The notes under the pieces were generated by a model. That model saw nothing but the letters and a program-made list of their open reading frames with translations, made no database searches and had not been told where the DNA came from. Positions 23,132 to 38,700 of a DNA stretch of 64,000 nt are shown here, one piece after another (position 1 is the first letter of the stretch; every line of letters begins with the position of its first letter). Where the stretch lies: contig JALGQZ010000003.1 in NCBI GenBank assembly GCA_023105745.1, positions 45,036,185 to 45,100,184 of the forward strand, written 5' to 3'. The translations under genes and the position numbers were made by a program. Source of the DNA: Austropuccinia psidii (taxonomy: Eukaryota > Basidiomycota > Pucciniomycetes > Pucciniales > Sphaerophragmiaceae).

Positions 23132-24100
23132 GGTTAGTAAAGATCATAATCCAAAAAAAAAAGTCGGAAATGGATAATGATGGGTGATGGTTAGTAAAGA
23201 TCATAATCCAAAAAAAAAAGTCGGAAATGGATAATGATGAGTGATGGTTAGTAAAGATCATAATCCAAAAAAAAAAGTCGGAAATGGATAATGATGAGTG
23301 ATGGTTAGTAAAGATCATAATCCAAAAAAAAAAGTCGGAAATGGATAATGATGGGTGATGGTTAGTAAAGATCATAATCCAAAAAAAAAAGTCGGAAATG
23401 GATAATGATGAGTGATGGTTAGTAAAGATCATAATCCAAAAAAAAAAGTCGGAAATGGATAATGATGAGTGATGGTTAGTAAAGATCATAATCCAAAAAA
23501 AAAAGTCGGAAATGGATAATGATGAGTGATGGTTAGTAAAGATCATAATCCAAAAAAAAAAGTCGGAAATGGATAATGATGAGTGATGGTTAGTAAAGAT
23601 CATAATCCAAAAAAAAAAGTTGGAAATGGATAATGATGGGTGATGGTTAGTAAAGATCATAATCCAAAAAAAAAAGTCGGAAATGGATAATGATGAGTGA
23701 TGGTTAGTAAAGATCATAATCCAAAAAAAAAAGTCGGAAATGGATAATGATGAGTGATGGTTAGTAAAGATCATAATCCAAAAAAAAAAGTCGGAAATGG
23801 ATAATGATGAGTGATGGTTAGTAAAGATCATAATCCAAAAAAAAAAGTCGGAAATGGATAATGATGAGTGATGGTTAGTAAAGATCATAATCCAAAAAAA
23901 AAAGTCGGAAATGGATAATGATGAGTGATGGTTAGTAAAGATCATAATCCAAAAAAAAAAGTCGGAAATGGATAATGATGGGTGATGGTTAGTAAAGATC
24001 ATAATCCCAAAAAAAAAGTTGGAAATGGATAATGATGAGTGATGGTTAGTAAAGATCATAATCCAAAAAAAAAAGTCGGAAATGGATAATGATGAGTGAT
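23132..24100. repeat. 57-bp minisatellite, 17 units
   Basis: Seventeen head-to-tail units of exactly 57 bp (969 bp, no length change). Each holds GGTTAGTAAAGATCATAATC, a run of ten A, GTCGGAAATGG and ATAATGATGAGTGAT. Units differ by one or two substitutions (GAGTGAT or GGGTGAT; GTCGG or GTTGG), so expansion is recent. As 57 is divisible by three, an open frame of about 316 codons runs through it on the minus strand; it is a by-product. The array ends 79 bases before the ATG of the Tet-like gene and so occupies its promoter or 5' leader. Confidence 0.95.
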
Positions 24101-24988
24101 GTATGATGATGATTATAAAAAAAGAAAGAATTAATGATGGGTGGGTGAGTTGTGGATGATGATGGTGATGGGAGGTGCAAAAAAATGATTAAAATATTTT
24201 AAAAGACCAAAAGGACATTACCTACAGAAAAATTTAAAAAAAATTAGCAAAAAAGGATTGTGATTGAACAAAAAGAAGAGAAATTCACTTACCTGAATTT
24301 TGAAAAAAGTGAGTTTTTTTTTAAGAGGGAAGGGTGAAAAATAAAAATAGAATAAAAATAATTGAGAATTGACAAATCAAATTTAAAAAATTTGGTGATT
24401 TTTTTTAAGAGGGAGGAGTGAAAAGCAAAAATGAAAATTAAAATTTGAAATTCAAAAAAAAAAAATTTAAAAAAAGTTTTTTTTTTTTTAATTGGGAGGG
24501 GTGAACAGTAAAAAAAAAAAAAAATTCAATGAAATTAAAGGAAAAAATCAACTTTAAAAAGCAAATTAAAAATTAAGAATTAAAAATCAAAAATCAACTG
24601 AACAAGGGACTTTGCCCATTTAAAAGTTGAAACCCTTCAAAATAAAAAATAACCATTAAATTTAAAAAAATATATAGAAAAAGATGAAAAAATTTCCCAA
24701 CAAACCATAAAATGACATTTTCATAAAAAAGGAAAAAAACTGTCATCGAATTTGATTTTTGAACAGACTTCATATAAATGCTCAATGCAAAACTTGCCCA
24801 AATTGGCAAATCTGCCGCAAATTGCAAATAAATGTCATATGCACTTGGAATGGCAAGTTGGTGCATCAATTATGCATAAAAATTGAAATTTCCCTTTGGT
24901 AATAAAGTGGAGTTAGATTTCATGACATAAGATCAATAATTAAACAAGCACCATATATAAATTGATCACATTACACATATGTAATAAG
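24101..24988. other. Low-complexity spacer inside the Harbinger-like element
   Basis: AT-rich, with long A and T runs and GATGATG-rich sequence at 24101-24180 that looks like worn minisatellite. No exon with splice sites could be added to the neighbouring genes. It separates the Tet-like gene's upstream region from the 3' end of the Myb-like gene. Confidence 0.6.
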
Positions 24989-26220
24989 TTATTTTTTATT
25001 GACTAATGCCAGAATGCGTTCCAGCTCCCCAATTGGCCTGCTTGATGACAATGCCGCTATAGTGAGCTCCATCTGGCATTGCTTTTCCTTCAATTCCAAT
25101 TCACGATTCCACTTTTCTTTTTCAAATTCATGTTTCTTTGCATTTTGCTTCTCGTCAAACTCCATTTGTTTTTGTAGCTTGACTTCTTCAAACCGTTGTT
25201 TTTCCATGTTGCACACTTTCTCTTCATTCCACCTCTCCCTGTCCCACTCCAAACGTGCATGATCACTTATTTCACGGGCTAATAAGCATGAATTTTGTCA
25301 GTAGGATTCTTAATAGTATCCATAATTGCAAGTCATACCTTTGTTCCGTGATTCAAGTATATTTGCATAAGTAGGTGCAAACATATCCAGCGACCTTTTC
25401 CTAGAACCACTCTTGTCATTCAAGTTGGGTGTCATGGCTTGATTACGCTTTTGTGCTGAATGCATTATGGATTTAATTTGCTGATCAAAGGAGGAATAAT
25501 CAATATTGGTGTGAATAAATATGACTCTTAAATGTACTTACCAAATCATCTTGAAGGTTTTCCACTGGAACCAAGTTATCCTCATTATGAAGCAAACGAT
25601 CCAGATTGTGAGGTGAATCCAAGTGATTATTCTCCTTTGAAAAGCAAATGGGCTTTAATTATCTGAGGTATAAAAAGGAAGAGACCATAGCGTACCTTAT
25701 CAAGCAAAACATCATCATCATCACCATTGAGACTGTCTTTTTCTTGCGAATCATAGCTTGCAATGGGAGTGACATTGGGCTTGTGGCCAAAGAGCACATC
25801 CATTTCTGCATAGCAAGGACACATACTTTCCAGCTTTTCACTCATGGATTTTATTCCTTTACTCTCATCTTCTTCCGTTATTCCAGCCCCAGTTAAGTTT
25901 TCGAATTTTTTGGCTGCCATATATTTCTTTTTATATGTTCGCCATCGATCTCGGATGCTGCTTGAACTAAGGTTTAGGCGATTTCGTGATTTTTTGTTGA
26001 CCTCAATGGCCATAAGCTGAAACCCATGCTGCTTTGAGGAAGGAGGTCTTCCAATAGTTGTTGAACCGCTAGTACCAAAACATGACTTGAAATTGGACTT
26101 GACTGAAAGCCAATTAATTATTGTTAAATAATCTGTATGTATTAAGTGACCTGATGGATGAGGCAGGCCAGAGGTGATCTTCATGTCTGTCTTGATTTGT
26201 CTTGCTTTGGATCGAGGCAT
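24989..26220 (-). CDS. Myb/SANT-like DNA-binding protein of the Harbinger-like element (intact, three introns)
   Basis: Exons 26220-25696, 25634-25542, 25480-25339 and 25278-24989 join through GT-AG introns of about 60 nt to 349 residues without a stop. The first exon has a Myb/SANT- or trihelix-like region (about 25-105, INWLS ... SSSIRDRWRTYKKKY) and a CPCYAEMDVLFGHKP block (134-148) typical of fungal proteins with a NAM-associated C-terminal region. The last exon is a Lys/Glu-rich coiled coil (WDRERWNEEK ... KEKWNRELELKEKQ). In Harbinger elements this second protein escorts the transposase to the element ends and the nucleus. Its promoter is next to the right terminal repeat. The start ATG (MPRSKAR) was chosen because the open frame upstream lacks similarity. 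Confidence 0.82.
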
Positions 26221-26336
26221 TATTATATGGATGATGAAGTATAAATGGACTATCAGCTGTTCGGTCAGATTGTCCAAAATGGAGTTCAGAAGAACATGTT
26301 GTACAGGTATGAATTGTGAGTACTCATTTGGGTTAG

Positions 26337-26500
26337 GTTTCAAGCTGAAATCCCAGATGCATGGGATTTGGTCAAAATACCAGGGGACTCAGTTAAAATA
26401 CCATGGGATTTATACATAAAAAACCTGGGATTTAGTGTTGGGATTTGGGTTCCAAATCCCGTGTTATTTTAAGGCGGGATTTGGTGACTTTGACACCCCC
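26337..26500 (-). repeat. Harbinger-like right terminal and subterminal repeats
   Basis: Mirror of the left end: GGGATTT motifs at about 26363, 26405, 26430, 26442 and 26476, with AAATCCCGTG at 26455, and the terminal ACTTTGACACCCCC ending at 26500. TAATA follows directly, as at the left flank. Confidence 0.75.
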
Positions 26501-26505
26501 TAATA

Positions 26506-27245
26506 TAGGGGTTTATAGCAACAATTCTGAAGTTTTATAAGAAAGTTAACTAATTTCAACAAGACTGGAGTTATTTGTGATACAATCAACTTCAAATGAA
26601 TGGAGTAGGACAAAAAAAAATGTGCTTCAAGCTGGTAATATTTCCTTATCAAAAGTCAACCTTATGATATACGTCGAATAAAAAAATATTGACCCTTTAA
26701 TATGAGAAAAATAAGTCCATTTGGTTTCTTAAGATGACATAGTCAATATGAAAGCTCAAGTGGTAAGCGTTCATTTTTCTTATCTTACACACCAAACCAA
26801 AGCTCCAACAATAAATTAGATGAATTATCCTGGAACTTGCCCAGGCTCATGCACAAAAATTATGTTGCAAATGCTCATTGTGGAAAGCACACTGAATCCT
26901 ATGATGATCATGATTGTTACTCTGTCAAATACAGGTCCTTTGGCGGTAGCAAATAATCAATTTGTGCAATTTAATTTCTGCATACTATGTAAACATCGGA
27001 CTACGCTTCAACTACAGTGACGTCACTGCATCTTAATACAACAAATACTGGTCCACATTTCAAAACGAGGCAATAGTGCTAACGTGCTTGTGTCAAACTC
27101 AAATCAAATGGTAAAAACAAAACGACCATATTTACAAATCATGATGCGTGCTGAAGGGAAGATGGGAGTTTAATTCAGGCATGAAAATGGGAGCCTGGAG
27201 GGCAAGCAAAGAAATTCGCAACTTGACGGATATAGGGGTGGAGAT
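26506..27245. other. Intergenic, between the Harbinger-like element and the monooxygenase gene
   Basis: Mixed-composition, apparently single-copy sequence downstream of the monooxygenase gene. No gene or repeat was recognised. The base composition becomes less AT-rich from about 26.9 kb, marking the start of the host gene island. Confidence 0.6.
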
Positions 27246-29951
<2,706 letters not shown>

Positions 29952-32299
29952 GATGAGATATATAGAATGTTAAAGGGGAGCACACCCTGCTTCGTGGCGA
30001 ATCGATCAATTAAATAAACAAAGCATGAGCTGTGGCGCCAACTTGCCAAGGTGGCCCTGGCCGGTTGGTTGATTACTCATTAAACTCAGCCTAACCGATT
30101 ACCATAATGCTGGGTTGCCTAGTACCAATTCAAGCACATACAGTGCGACCCAGGCAGCTCGGATATAGATTGGGTGAGAAATTTCTGATGATTACGTGAA
30201 GACACAACGAGACGGACAACCCAGACGGTGTGACGGAAAATCAAGAGTTGCAGCTGATCGGCCCTTAACGACGAGATATAACGAGCAACACAAGATCACA
30301 TCATTAATCGCGAATGAAAATCTCCTACAGTCCAATCAGTGGAGGATCGCTATCATTCTAGTACTCTCACGTTGAGCCTCGCTAATTCAGAAGCCATCAT
30401 ATTTTCTCATACTGTAGCTCTGGATTGAATTAAATTGAAGAGAAACATTTAAGGATGTCAAACTAACTTCGCCGGGGATCCCAACGCGAACAAGCTGCAA
30501 GCGATAGGTAGCCTTCAGTGTAAAATCTATGACTTGTTTGGAGTGTCTGTTCTTGTTCATAAATTAACATCGATAATCGAACCCATGGAAGCGTTTCGAA
30601 CTCAGCCAGGCTGCTTGGACGAGCTGGATTGACCTAAACTTGAATCCAACGTGATCATGAGACAAGTCAAAGGACGAGTCACCTTTTGTTTGAATGGAAC
30701 CTCAGCCGTGTTTGGACTTGCTCACGTTTGATGGCAAGATGAGTCAATCTAATCTCAATTGAAATGACTCAGTTCAAAAATCTGCATCGCCCACAACAAA
30801 TCTCTCAAGGCCCTGTAAACGCCGAGCGAATCGTTCTGGTCGGCTTCATGTCCGATGAAGCGAAAGGCCTGATCGCATTCTATCACTCCTTCTTAGATCT
30901 AAATCACTTATTGAAAGGGAGTTCATCATCACCATGAGCAAAGCAAGAGAAAACGATAAAATTACAGTAGTTGATAAGAAGACAGGCATCTCTTCAACTA
31001 TCACTATTCATCTTTGGTTTCTGCAAATGAGATTTGCGTTGCAAAGCCTTCGTCCGCAATAATAGGCGTCACCCGACTGGATATTTAGCTATAACCCAAA
31101 ATTCCTGTGCCAAACAAAAGGTTCATGAACTCAAACAGTATTCAACCAACTTGATACACACTATCGAATGTGAGACTAGCGATCGTTGAACTAAAGATTA
31201 AACATAAAGTAATCTTTCTCAGGCCATTCATAACTTGGCTTGGTTTCAATTGATCGAGAAAGGTTCCTTGGGCTTTGCGGTATTTAATTTAGAATAAGCT
31301 TTAAATTCAACTGGACTACTCACATTTCTTTTTTTTAGGTAACCTGCTAAGCCCAACATTGAAATAGCTGAACAACTAACTCTTGACGCTGTTTAGCTAA
31401 GGTCCGCCGATATTAGTCTCATAGGTGCTCTCTAATAATCCGGATTTCCAAGAAATTCTCAGATATCTTGTCGCCGATAGGCGGAGATTGTGAATTTTTT
31501 GAATACTCCAGCCTAAATTGCGCCCAAATTTATCAACAAACACAATCAATCTTTTCCAAAAGTAACCAAAACAAGTGGAAAGTCCTCAACTTGTTAATCG
31601 AAACCATTCTGACACTTAAGTAGAGTACCATAGAGCTCATAATTTTCACTTCACCAAAAAAGCCTTCTTTGCAAATTATCGACATGGACCATTAATTTTA
31701 AAAATCTCGAATTTTCGCTCACATCTCCTAAGGCGTCCTCACTAAATCATAGCGTTGGGTTGCTCATATGATTGTTTGCAGCAGGCGTGCTTCATAGTCA
31801 ACCAACTGCTGTGCACTGTAGTAGTGTCGACGCATCTCTCAACAAGATTTGTAACCGAAATCAGTATGGCCTTCATGCAGCCTTGCCTATGCACTTGAGA
31901 CACCCATAGATTTACATTCAACTGTCCAGCGGCTCGTGCCCATTGGTACAAGTCATCCTTCTTGCAAGCTTGACCTGCAGCCTGCGAATTTCTTGCCTTT
32001 CACAGCTTGTCTCCATTCCTCTTTTTAATATTTATGCCATTAAAAACAATCATGATTAGGCTCCTCCTCAAACAGCCACTCAATACTTTTTCTTTCCGAG
32101 TTGACATTACATGTAGTGAGTGAGCCTGAGCCGAAAAAAACGGGCATTCCCCGGTATATCGCCCTGCGGAGTCGGTTACACGGGGCAGAGTTATTAGCTT
32201 ATACCATTTCCAAAGCTGCATGGGATGGAGTACGGCGAGGCACAACAATCCCAAATGGGGACTGTTGGCAATTAAATTTCAGATAAAACAAAAGGACAA
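29952..32299. other. Less AT-rich upstream region of the monooxygenase gene; no gene recognised
   Basis: Composition resembles the neighbouring gene rather than the repeats, so it is probably unique host DNA. Two short open frames on the minus strand (31742-31951 and 32000-32254) have balanced amino-acid use but no recognisable domain and no clear splice partners. The proximal few hundred bases should hold the monooxygenase promoter, but I see no decisive TATA or operator motif. Confidence 0.5.
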
Positions 32300-34106
32300 G
32301 ACACAGCAGATAGCAAGAAAACAAAAAAATAAAAAAATAAAAAAGGGCACAAAACAAATTGGGCTTAAATTTTTTCAAATTATGAGTAAAGATAACCAAA
32401 TGTACAAGCCAAAGTCTTTAATGCATGCTAGTTGCTCTACATGCATTGGGGAGAGGTAGACTTTTTGAAAAGCTTATACTTTTCATACAATGGAGAAAAT
32501 ACACTCTGAGAGAGCACTGGTTTCCAGGTTTGAAAGAAACTTCTGTGCCCATCTCCCAAAAGTTGCAAGAAGATGCCTTTGAGTCTGCCAAAAAAATAAA
32601 ATTACAGTTGAATTTATTTCAGATTTTTCCACTAAGAAATCATTGAGCTTTCTTTCCAAGGTGCTTGGGAAAGGGGAGGAAAATGTGTATAAATCATTGT
32701 AAATTCCCAATGGGACCTTCTTGGGTTGTGTAGAATTGGGTGAATTGACATCATTGGTGACATGATTTTGGTCTTCCAGCTCAACATTTTCTGAAAATTA
32801 TTCAGCATATGTGCCAATAAGTTAAAAATTTACATCCTTTGTGCAAAAAAAGGTAACTTGAATCAAGGATTGAAAACATTTGCACATACTACAGGAGTTT
32901 TGAGATGAATAATGGAGAGATATTTTGTGAGATGGAGATAATGGCCTCTGCTTCTGGTTCAATTTGTACTAAATTTTAATGTTCAAAAACCTAAGAAAAA
33001 GTGTAAGTGTCACAACTATGGACAATCAACCTCTTTGAACATTTTTTGGAATGTCAATTCCATATCCAATTTATGAAAATTTGGCCATATTCATCATTGA
33101 CTGGCCAAATTGGCCATATCCATCATTGGCTGGCCAAATTAGCCACTTTCACCTTCTTGGCCTTTTATGGACATTGAATCATCTGGGGCCAACCTGGCCC
33201 CTTAACCATCATCAGGCCATTCTTGGCCACTGTCTTCCTTTGAGAAATTTTGGTAATTTGCTAGTCAACAGGGGAAATACAGTCCAAAAGGCTGTATTAT
33301 GATTTTTAAGCTTTGAATACAGTTTTTCCCATTTTGCCATGATATACCACTTTCCCATGAAATATGGAAAATGTGCCCAAACAGCCATAACAGGCCATTT
33401 GGAGATTAATTGCTATATTTGTGTATTCCATTCATTTTTGAGAAAATACAATTTTAAGCCTGAGCAGGCTTTTTTGGCCAAAAAACACAGAACTATCCAA
33501 AACCACCCAGCCAGTCTATGAAGCCTTCAAAAACTCATTTTCCAATGTTTGTCCAGGCAATCCTCCAGAAGTTTTTTTGGCTGCCTTTCCTTTCAAGAAC
33601 CAAAAGTTCCATAAATGGTGTTATTAACCCACCTTTTTTCACCAACAATCCAATGGTGACAAAATCAAGGGACTATACTTGAATTTAAAAAATACCCTCC
33701 CTCACTCATGGCTCAATACTTCAAGGAAAATTAATCAAGGCTCAAGCTCAGTGTTTAATTCTACACCAATCACCTTAATCATCAGGTATTTGTTCTTTTC
33801 AAGTATGTGGTATTCCCCCAAGGGGATACTTGCAGTTTTCATTTCAAGGGGTATCCAATAGGCAGTTTTAAATAAGTTTTCAAGTTTCTATTATCCATAA
33901 ATACACCTTGGAAATCACATCCATTCAATACATCCTTGCTCCATAAAGGCCTGTATTTTGACCATAAACCCTGGGGGGATCATTCATCCCAGTTCATTTA
34001 CCAATTTGGTGAGTTATTCATTTCCTCAATCAATCAATAAAGCCCAGTTATCAGCCTGAGGGAGTAAATCTCTCAGTTTGTCATATATACCAGCCTTTCT
34101 TTCAAC
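32300..34106. other. AT-rich sequence, probably old repeat; no gene recognised
   Basis: Composition shifts sharply to AT-rich at about 32.3 kb. Two near-identical, directly repeated 30-bp units (TTGGCCATAT(T/C)CATCATTG and following GGCCAAATT) lie at about 33082-33141. No coding region, terminal repeat pair or RNA gene could be supported. Confidence 0.5.
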
Positions 34107-35786
34107 TGTAAGGTATGGATATTAAGCTTTGATTAACAATAAAGTACTTTTACTGTCCTCAAAGTTTGTATAAAGTAAAATTTAATTGAAAATCATAAAT
34201 CTTGAGATTTTTAAGAGAAAACATGGCAAATTTATTGTTTTTAAATTTTTTAGTATGAAAAAATGATATTATAAAGATTTATTTTTCTACCAAAAATAAA
34301 AATTTATGCAAAAATATTCTACAAGAAATATTTATGGCTACAAAAGAAATTTCAATTGGAATGAATTTAGAAAAGGAATGCAAGAAATTAATACAAGAAA
34401 AGAGTATCGAAGAATACTATTAAAGAGAAAACATTCCCAAAAGTGATCAGAGTGAATTCGGAAACAAAGTAACAAAGCTAACAGTGATTAAATATGATTT
34501 AATTCACTTTTGGGGTGATTCAAGGGTAAAAAATGACTATAATGATTTCATAACCTGGTTAAAAGGATTAAAATGATTTCAAAAGGATGATTAGAATATT
34601 TTATTTCTTTTTTTGGCGGTGTTCAAGCTAATTATAAAAGGAAAAGATCCTAACATGAAGAGAAAAGTGGTACAAAGAAGACATACTTTTATAGCCACCA
34701 TTTATCTTACTCCAAAACTAAAAGTCACTCTAATAATTTGTGAGACATTCACTGACAACAGAAAAGTCACTTATAGCATCATTGAACCTTGATTAAGGCC
34801 AAAAGTGGGCTGGATTTAGAAATTTTAGTTGATTAAATGAGTCATTGCTGTAGTAATACTTGATTTCAAGACTTAAAACACATCAGAATGTGTGTAAGAG
34901 ACCTCAAAATCAGTTAAAACTGTTTTTACTAAGAGGTTTTTCATTTATGAATAGCTTTAACATCTTGGAAACAGACCCTGTGACTCAATGCCAGGCCAAA
35001 AAGTGAGATGACCTTTTTCATGAATTTTGATGTCCCAAGCTTGTCAGCCAGGAATTTGGGGGAGTCTGGAACCCTTGCAGCTAAGATTCCTTTCCCCCCC
35101 AAAAAATTAATCTTTCCAATTTTTTTTTTCTTTCATTCCTCATCATGTATCATACTAGAAATATAAATATGTAATTCAATTGAAAATTTACAGTACACAA
35201 CTTTAAATATTGATTCCACATTTGTAAATTCAAGTTCACTTATGTAATACATGTGCACATTTTGACATTTCAAATGAAATGACTTTAATTCCTCATGGCT
35301 TCTAAGTGACACAACATAACTCAATTTTTAAGCTGAAATTGATGTTTAACACAACATGTGGTGTGAATTGAATTGAGGTTTTGAGGATTTTCAGATTTTC
35401 ATATGGAAAATACTAAAAAATTAATTTAAGCTTCTTTAGAGTTGAGGTCCAGAATTTTCACTCAGAAGTGACACCACCTAATTTTTCATAAAGAATCATA
35501 TGGTTAAATAATTTTGATCACTTTATTTATTGGAAAGAATTTATAAGAATTTTTCTTAACATTTTTCCAAAAATATTTTAATTTTAATAATTTTGATGAA
35601 AATTGTGTTTTTACTTAATTTTTTCAAGTAAAAATGTATTTTAATAATTTTAAATCATAATTAAAATTTTATGTTTGTAGTTGATTTTTTTTTGTATAAT
35701 AAAAATAAATTTGTTTATTTATAATTATAGCTTAATTTGATTATTTGTAGTCTTTTGGGTATATGACAATACCTCTAAGGCTCACG
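34107..35786 (-). repeat. Solo LTR of Gypsy-B
   Basis: Begins TGTAAGGTATGGATATTAAG and is colinear with 13053-14760 through the whole 1680 bp, ending CTCTAAGGCTCACG. No internal region adjoins either side. The flanks TCAAC (34102-34106) and TAAAC (35787-35791) match at four of five positions, which fits an aged target duplication left by LTR-LTR recombination. Confidence 0.85.
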
Positions 35787-35791
35787 TAAAC

Positions 35792-38700
35792 CTTTGGGGG
35801 TTTTTCCCCCAGTTAATTAATATATTACAATTTTATTTTATAATTTTTGTCCTTCATTTTTCAAGTGAATACTGATATTATCAAGTAATTCATAGAGCAA
35901 CTTTGATTTCTTTTCCTGTAAGTAGATAGTTCTGGTAATATCCTTCACTAATTCCATAATTATTTCTGATAGGTTGAAACAGTGATTAAGGACTTACTTG
36001 GCTGGCTCTTTGGCTCTTTGGCTTCTTTTCTCTTATTTTATCTCATTTGTTACTTGCATAAATTATCAGAAAAGTTTATATTTCATTTTATTTCTTTAAT
36101 TATTTTGAGTCTTCCAAATGAGCTCCCTGATTGCTGAGTGGCAGGCCACTCTTGTTATTCCCAAGAGAAACTGTGACAGTAAGTTGCAATTTTTTGAAAC
36201 CTAGAAAAGAAGACTTAACTTCTTTATTGACTTAATCAAGATAATATAAAGTGAAAATGAATAATTTATTTTTGGATGAATAGATCTGAAAATAATAAGT
36301 TTTTGTTCATGGAGGGTTTAAAAAAAGTCTGTAATACCCTTGATTTTACACTATTTAATTCTTGAAATCTGATAGTTTTGAATATTGACACTTCTACAAA
36401 AGTGATGGTAAAACTCTCTGAGGTTTCATGAATGATTGGACATTTCATAGGTAGCATTTCATCACATGGAGATTTGATAAAAGAGGGTGATAGCCTTTGC
36501 TATTATTGAGTCATCATATACTAGCTGGAGGAATAATTGAATTATAGTAGAGGTTTATTCCATTGGGTGAATCAAATATATTGACCATAGAAACTAGGCT
36601 GCTGATATCAGTTGCATAAGCCATGAAAAATTCTTTTGGAGGTTATTTGAGTTTATTTAATCTCTATTGGGCTGAAAGATGAATAGTATGAGCATTAGAT
36701 CCAATGCCTTTCTGGTATGCACAAATTCCAGGAGATATATTATAAATTTTGTGGGCCATTTAGGTGTTGTATATAGAATTATTGGGGGTTATACTGAAAA
36801 GAAAATCCTTCAGTTCATAGCATTCTAACCTAGTAATATATATTTCTGAAACTTCTTCTCCTGAGTGATGACCCTGAATGATCCATTTCTAGACAATCAA
36901 TTCATAAAGAAATTAAAAAAAATTCTCACCCCCAATCAAACTGAAGCCAATGGGTAGTGCTATAAACTTAACATCACTGCTCATGATATGAGGAGTGAGT
37001 GACCAGAAAAAAAAGAAATTTGGACTAGTCCATAAATCAGTCATAAATTGGACTTCCTTTCTCTCTGGGTCCAATACTTGATAAAGTGGCTTTAGTGAAA
37101 AAATAAAATTGTAGGGATGAGAAGTCAGAGATATTTGCCTTAATACTATATTATGAAAACCAGGATTTCATAGCTTCAGTGGATCTTTAAAGGAGGAAGA
37201 TTTGGAAATTTATGCTGGAAGCTCCATTTAAGAAATGAAATATAAAAGGGCTGTTTTGAAGGACTCTGGACACAACAACTAAAAAAAGCAGCTAAGTAAT
37301 CGGTTTGAGACTTATGGGAAATAATTATAGAAACGTTTACACACCTTTTTTGACTTCCTATTTTGAATAATTTCATTTATTCTCCCTACAGTATTCATTG
37401 AAATATTTGAAGTTTGAAATTTCTGAAAGCCCATCAGATGATCAGACACAGTTTTGGTACTTCCTGTCAAACTGTGTTTGATTTTTTTTGACAAGGTTTT
37501 CCAAATGTATTAATAACATGAAATTAAACCAGAGTGATAAAAACCAACAAAATAAACCCTTGTGGATGATTTTGATTTCAGATGATATTTAATTACCTTG
37601 AGTTTTGGTTTCACTTTACCTTGTTTCCCTTGAGGGCCATGTTAATCCTTCTGACGAAAGTGAGGCGTTAAATTAGCTCAAAAATATCAGTAATTTAAAA
37701 AAAGAGAAGAAATTTTACCACCAAGAAAAAAATTATTTTGAAAAACTTTAAGAAAAAATATGGCAAAGAAATTGGGAAAGCAAGAAAAAATAATGGATAT
37801 TTTTATTGGGTGAGATCAAGTTGATACACAAAAAAGGGAGAGAATAAAAATGTGAAAAAGGGAGGATTTTGAGAGGTTGCTAAAGGGGAAAAAAATAAAA
37901 ATAATGTGAATTTTGGAAGGGGGAGGATTTTTCATTCCACCATGTCTTCCCCTCCCAATCCTGGCCATCCTGGCCAATTATTTACAATACATAAAATTGA
38001 TGGTGGATTTCCCTGGAGTAAAAATAGGTATGGGGTACATTATTTCATATGGGATTCAGTACTCACACAAGAGAAGAACTTCTAATGTGTTTCAGAAAAT
38101 TCCTGTTGAAGGATATATAAGAGCAATTATCATGAGGATATTGGAAATACACTAGTGCAAAATTGAGTCTTGGGGACTTAAGCCAAAGGGAGTCTTGCGA
38201 AAATTCTCACCCACAATTTCAACAAACAAAAAAGGAGTAATCAAATTTGAAATTATTGAATATAAAATTTGAAAAGAATTTTCTTCAATGTTTTCAAACT
38301 TCATAGAATTTCTTATTACCTGTTTCAAGCCATGGAAATAATAATTTAACAGAAAAAGATGATTTAATGGCTTGAAAATTAACATGAAAACTTTGGTCTC
38401 AATGAAATTTAAGTAATAATTTCATTATTTGGTAAAAAACATGAAATAACTTGATAAATTGATATAAAAACAAAAAAAATAAATATTGGACCTATATAGA
38501 TATAATTTTTTGATTTGATATTCATGAAATTTAAAAAAATTCTTTTCAATATGATTCAAGTGAAATGGTTTCTTCTTATTTATTTTTGGAATTTATGTTG
38601 ATCTGTTTTCTAAAATTAATTCCTTTCTTATCTTGTTATTTCAGAAAGAAACTGAAAACTTGATTTTTTATATTTCCATTTTTTATTTTTACTTGTATTC

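Larger units (their letters stand above)
20028..26500. mobile_element. PIF/Harbinger-like DNA transposon carrying a Tet-like dioxygenase
   Basis: Inverted ends: GGGGGTGTCAAAGT at 20028 and, inverted, ACTTTGACACCCCC ending at 26500, continued inward by (T/C)ACCAAATCCC. TAATA flanks both sides (20023-20027 and 26501-26505); if the termini include one more A/T base the duplication is AAT, nearer the 3-bp targets of this superfamily. Inside are three genes whose spliced frames are all open: a Harbinger DDE transposase (plus strand), a Tet/JBP-like 2-oxoglutarate oxygenase and a Myb/SANT-like protein (both minus strand), and a 57-bp minisatellite. All three lie between the ends, so the oxygenase is cargo or part of the element. 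Length 6473 bp; it looks young and possibly autonomous. Confidence 0.88.

Noticed and set aside
23109..24059. A 316-codon open frame on the minus strand with a 19-residue repeat (MIFTNHH... units).
   Set aside because: It exists only because the 57-bp unit is divisible by three and lacks stops in that frame. The sequence is low complexity and there is no domain or codon signal, so it is treated as a minisatellite.
30560..30610. ATCGAACCC and GTTTCGAACTC looked like tRNA T-loop sequences.
   Set aside because: No matching stems or acceptor arm can be drawn around them on either strand, so no tRNA is called.
31742..32254. Two minus-strand open frames with balanced composition upstream of the monooxygenase gene.
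   Set aside because: No conserved motif, start context or splice partner could be supported, so they are described as part of the intergenic island and not called as genes.
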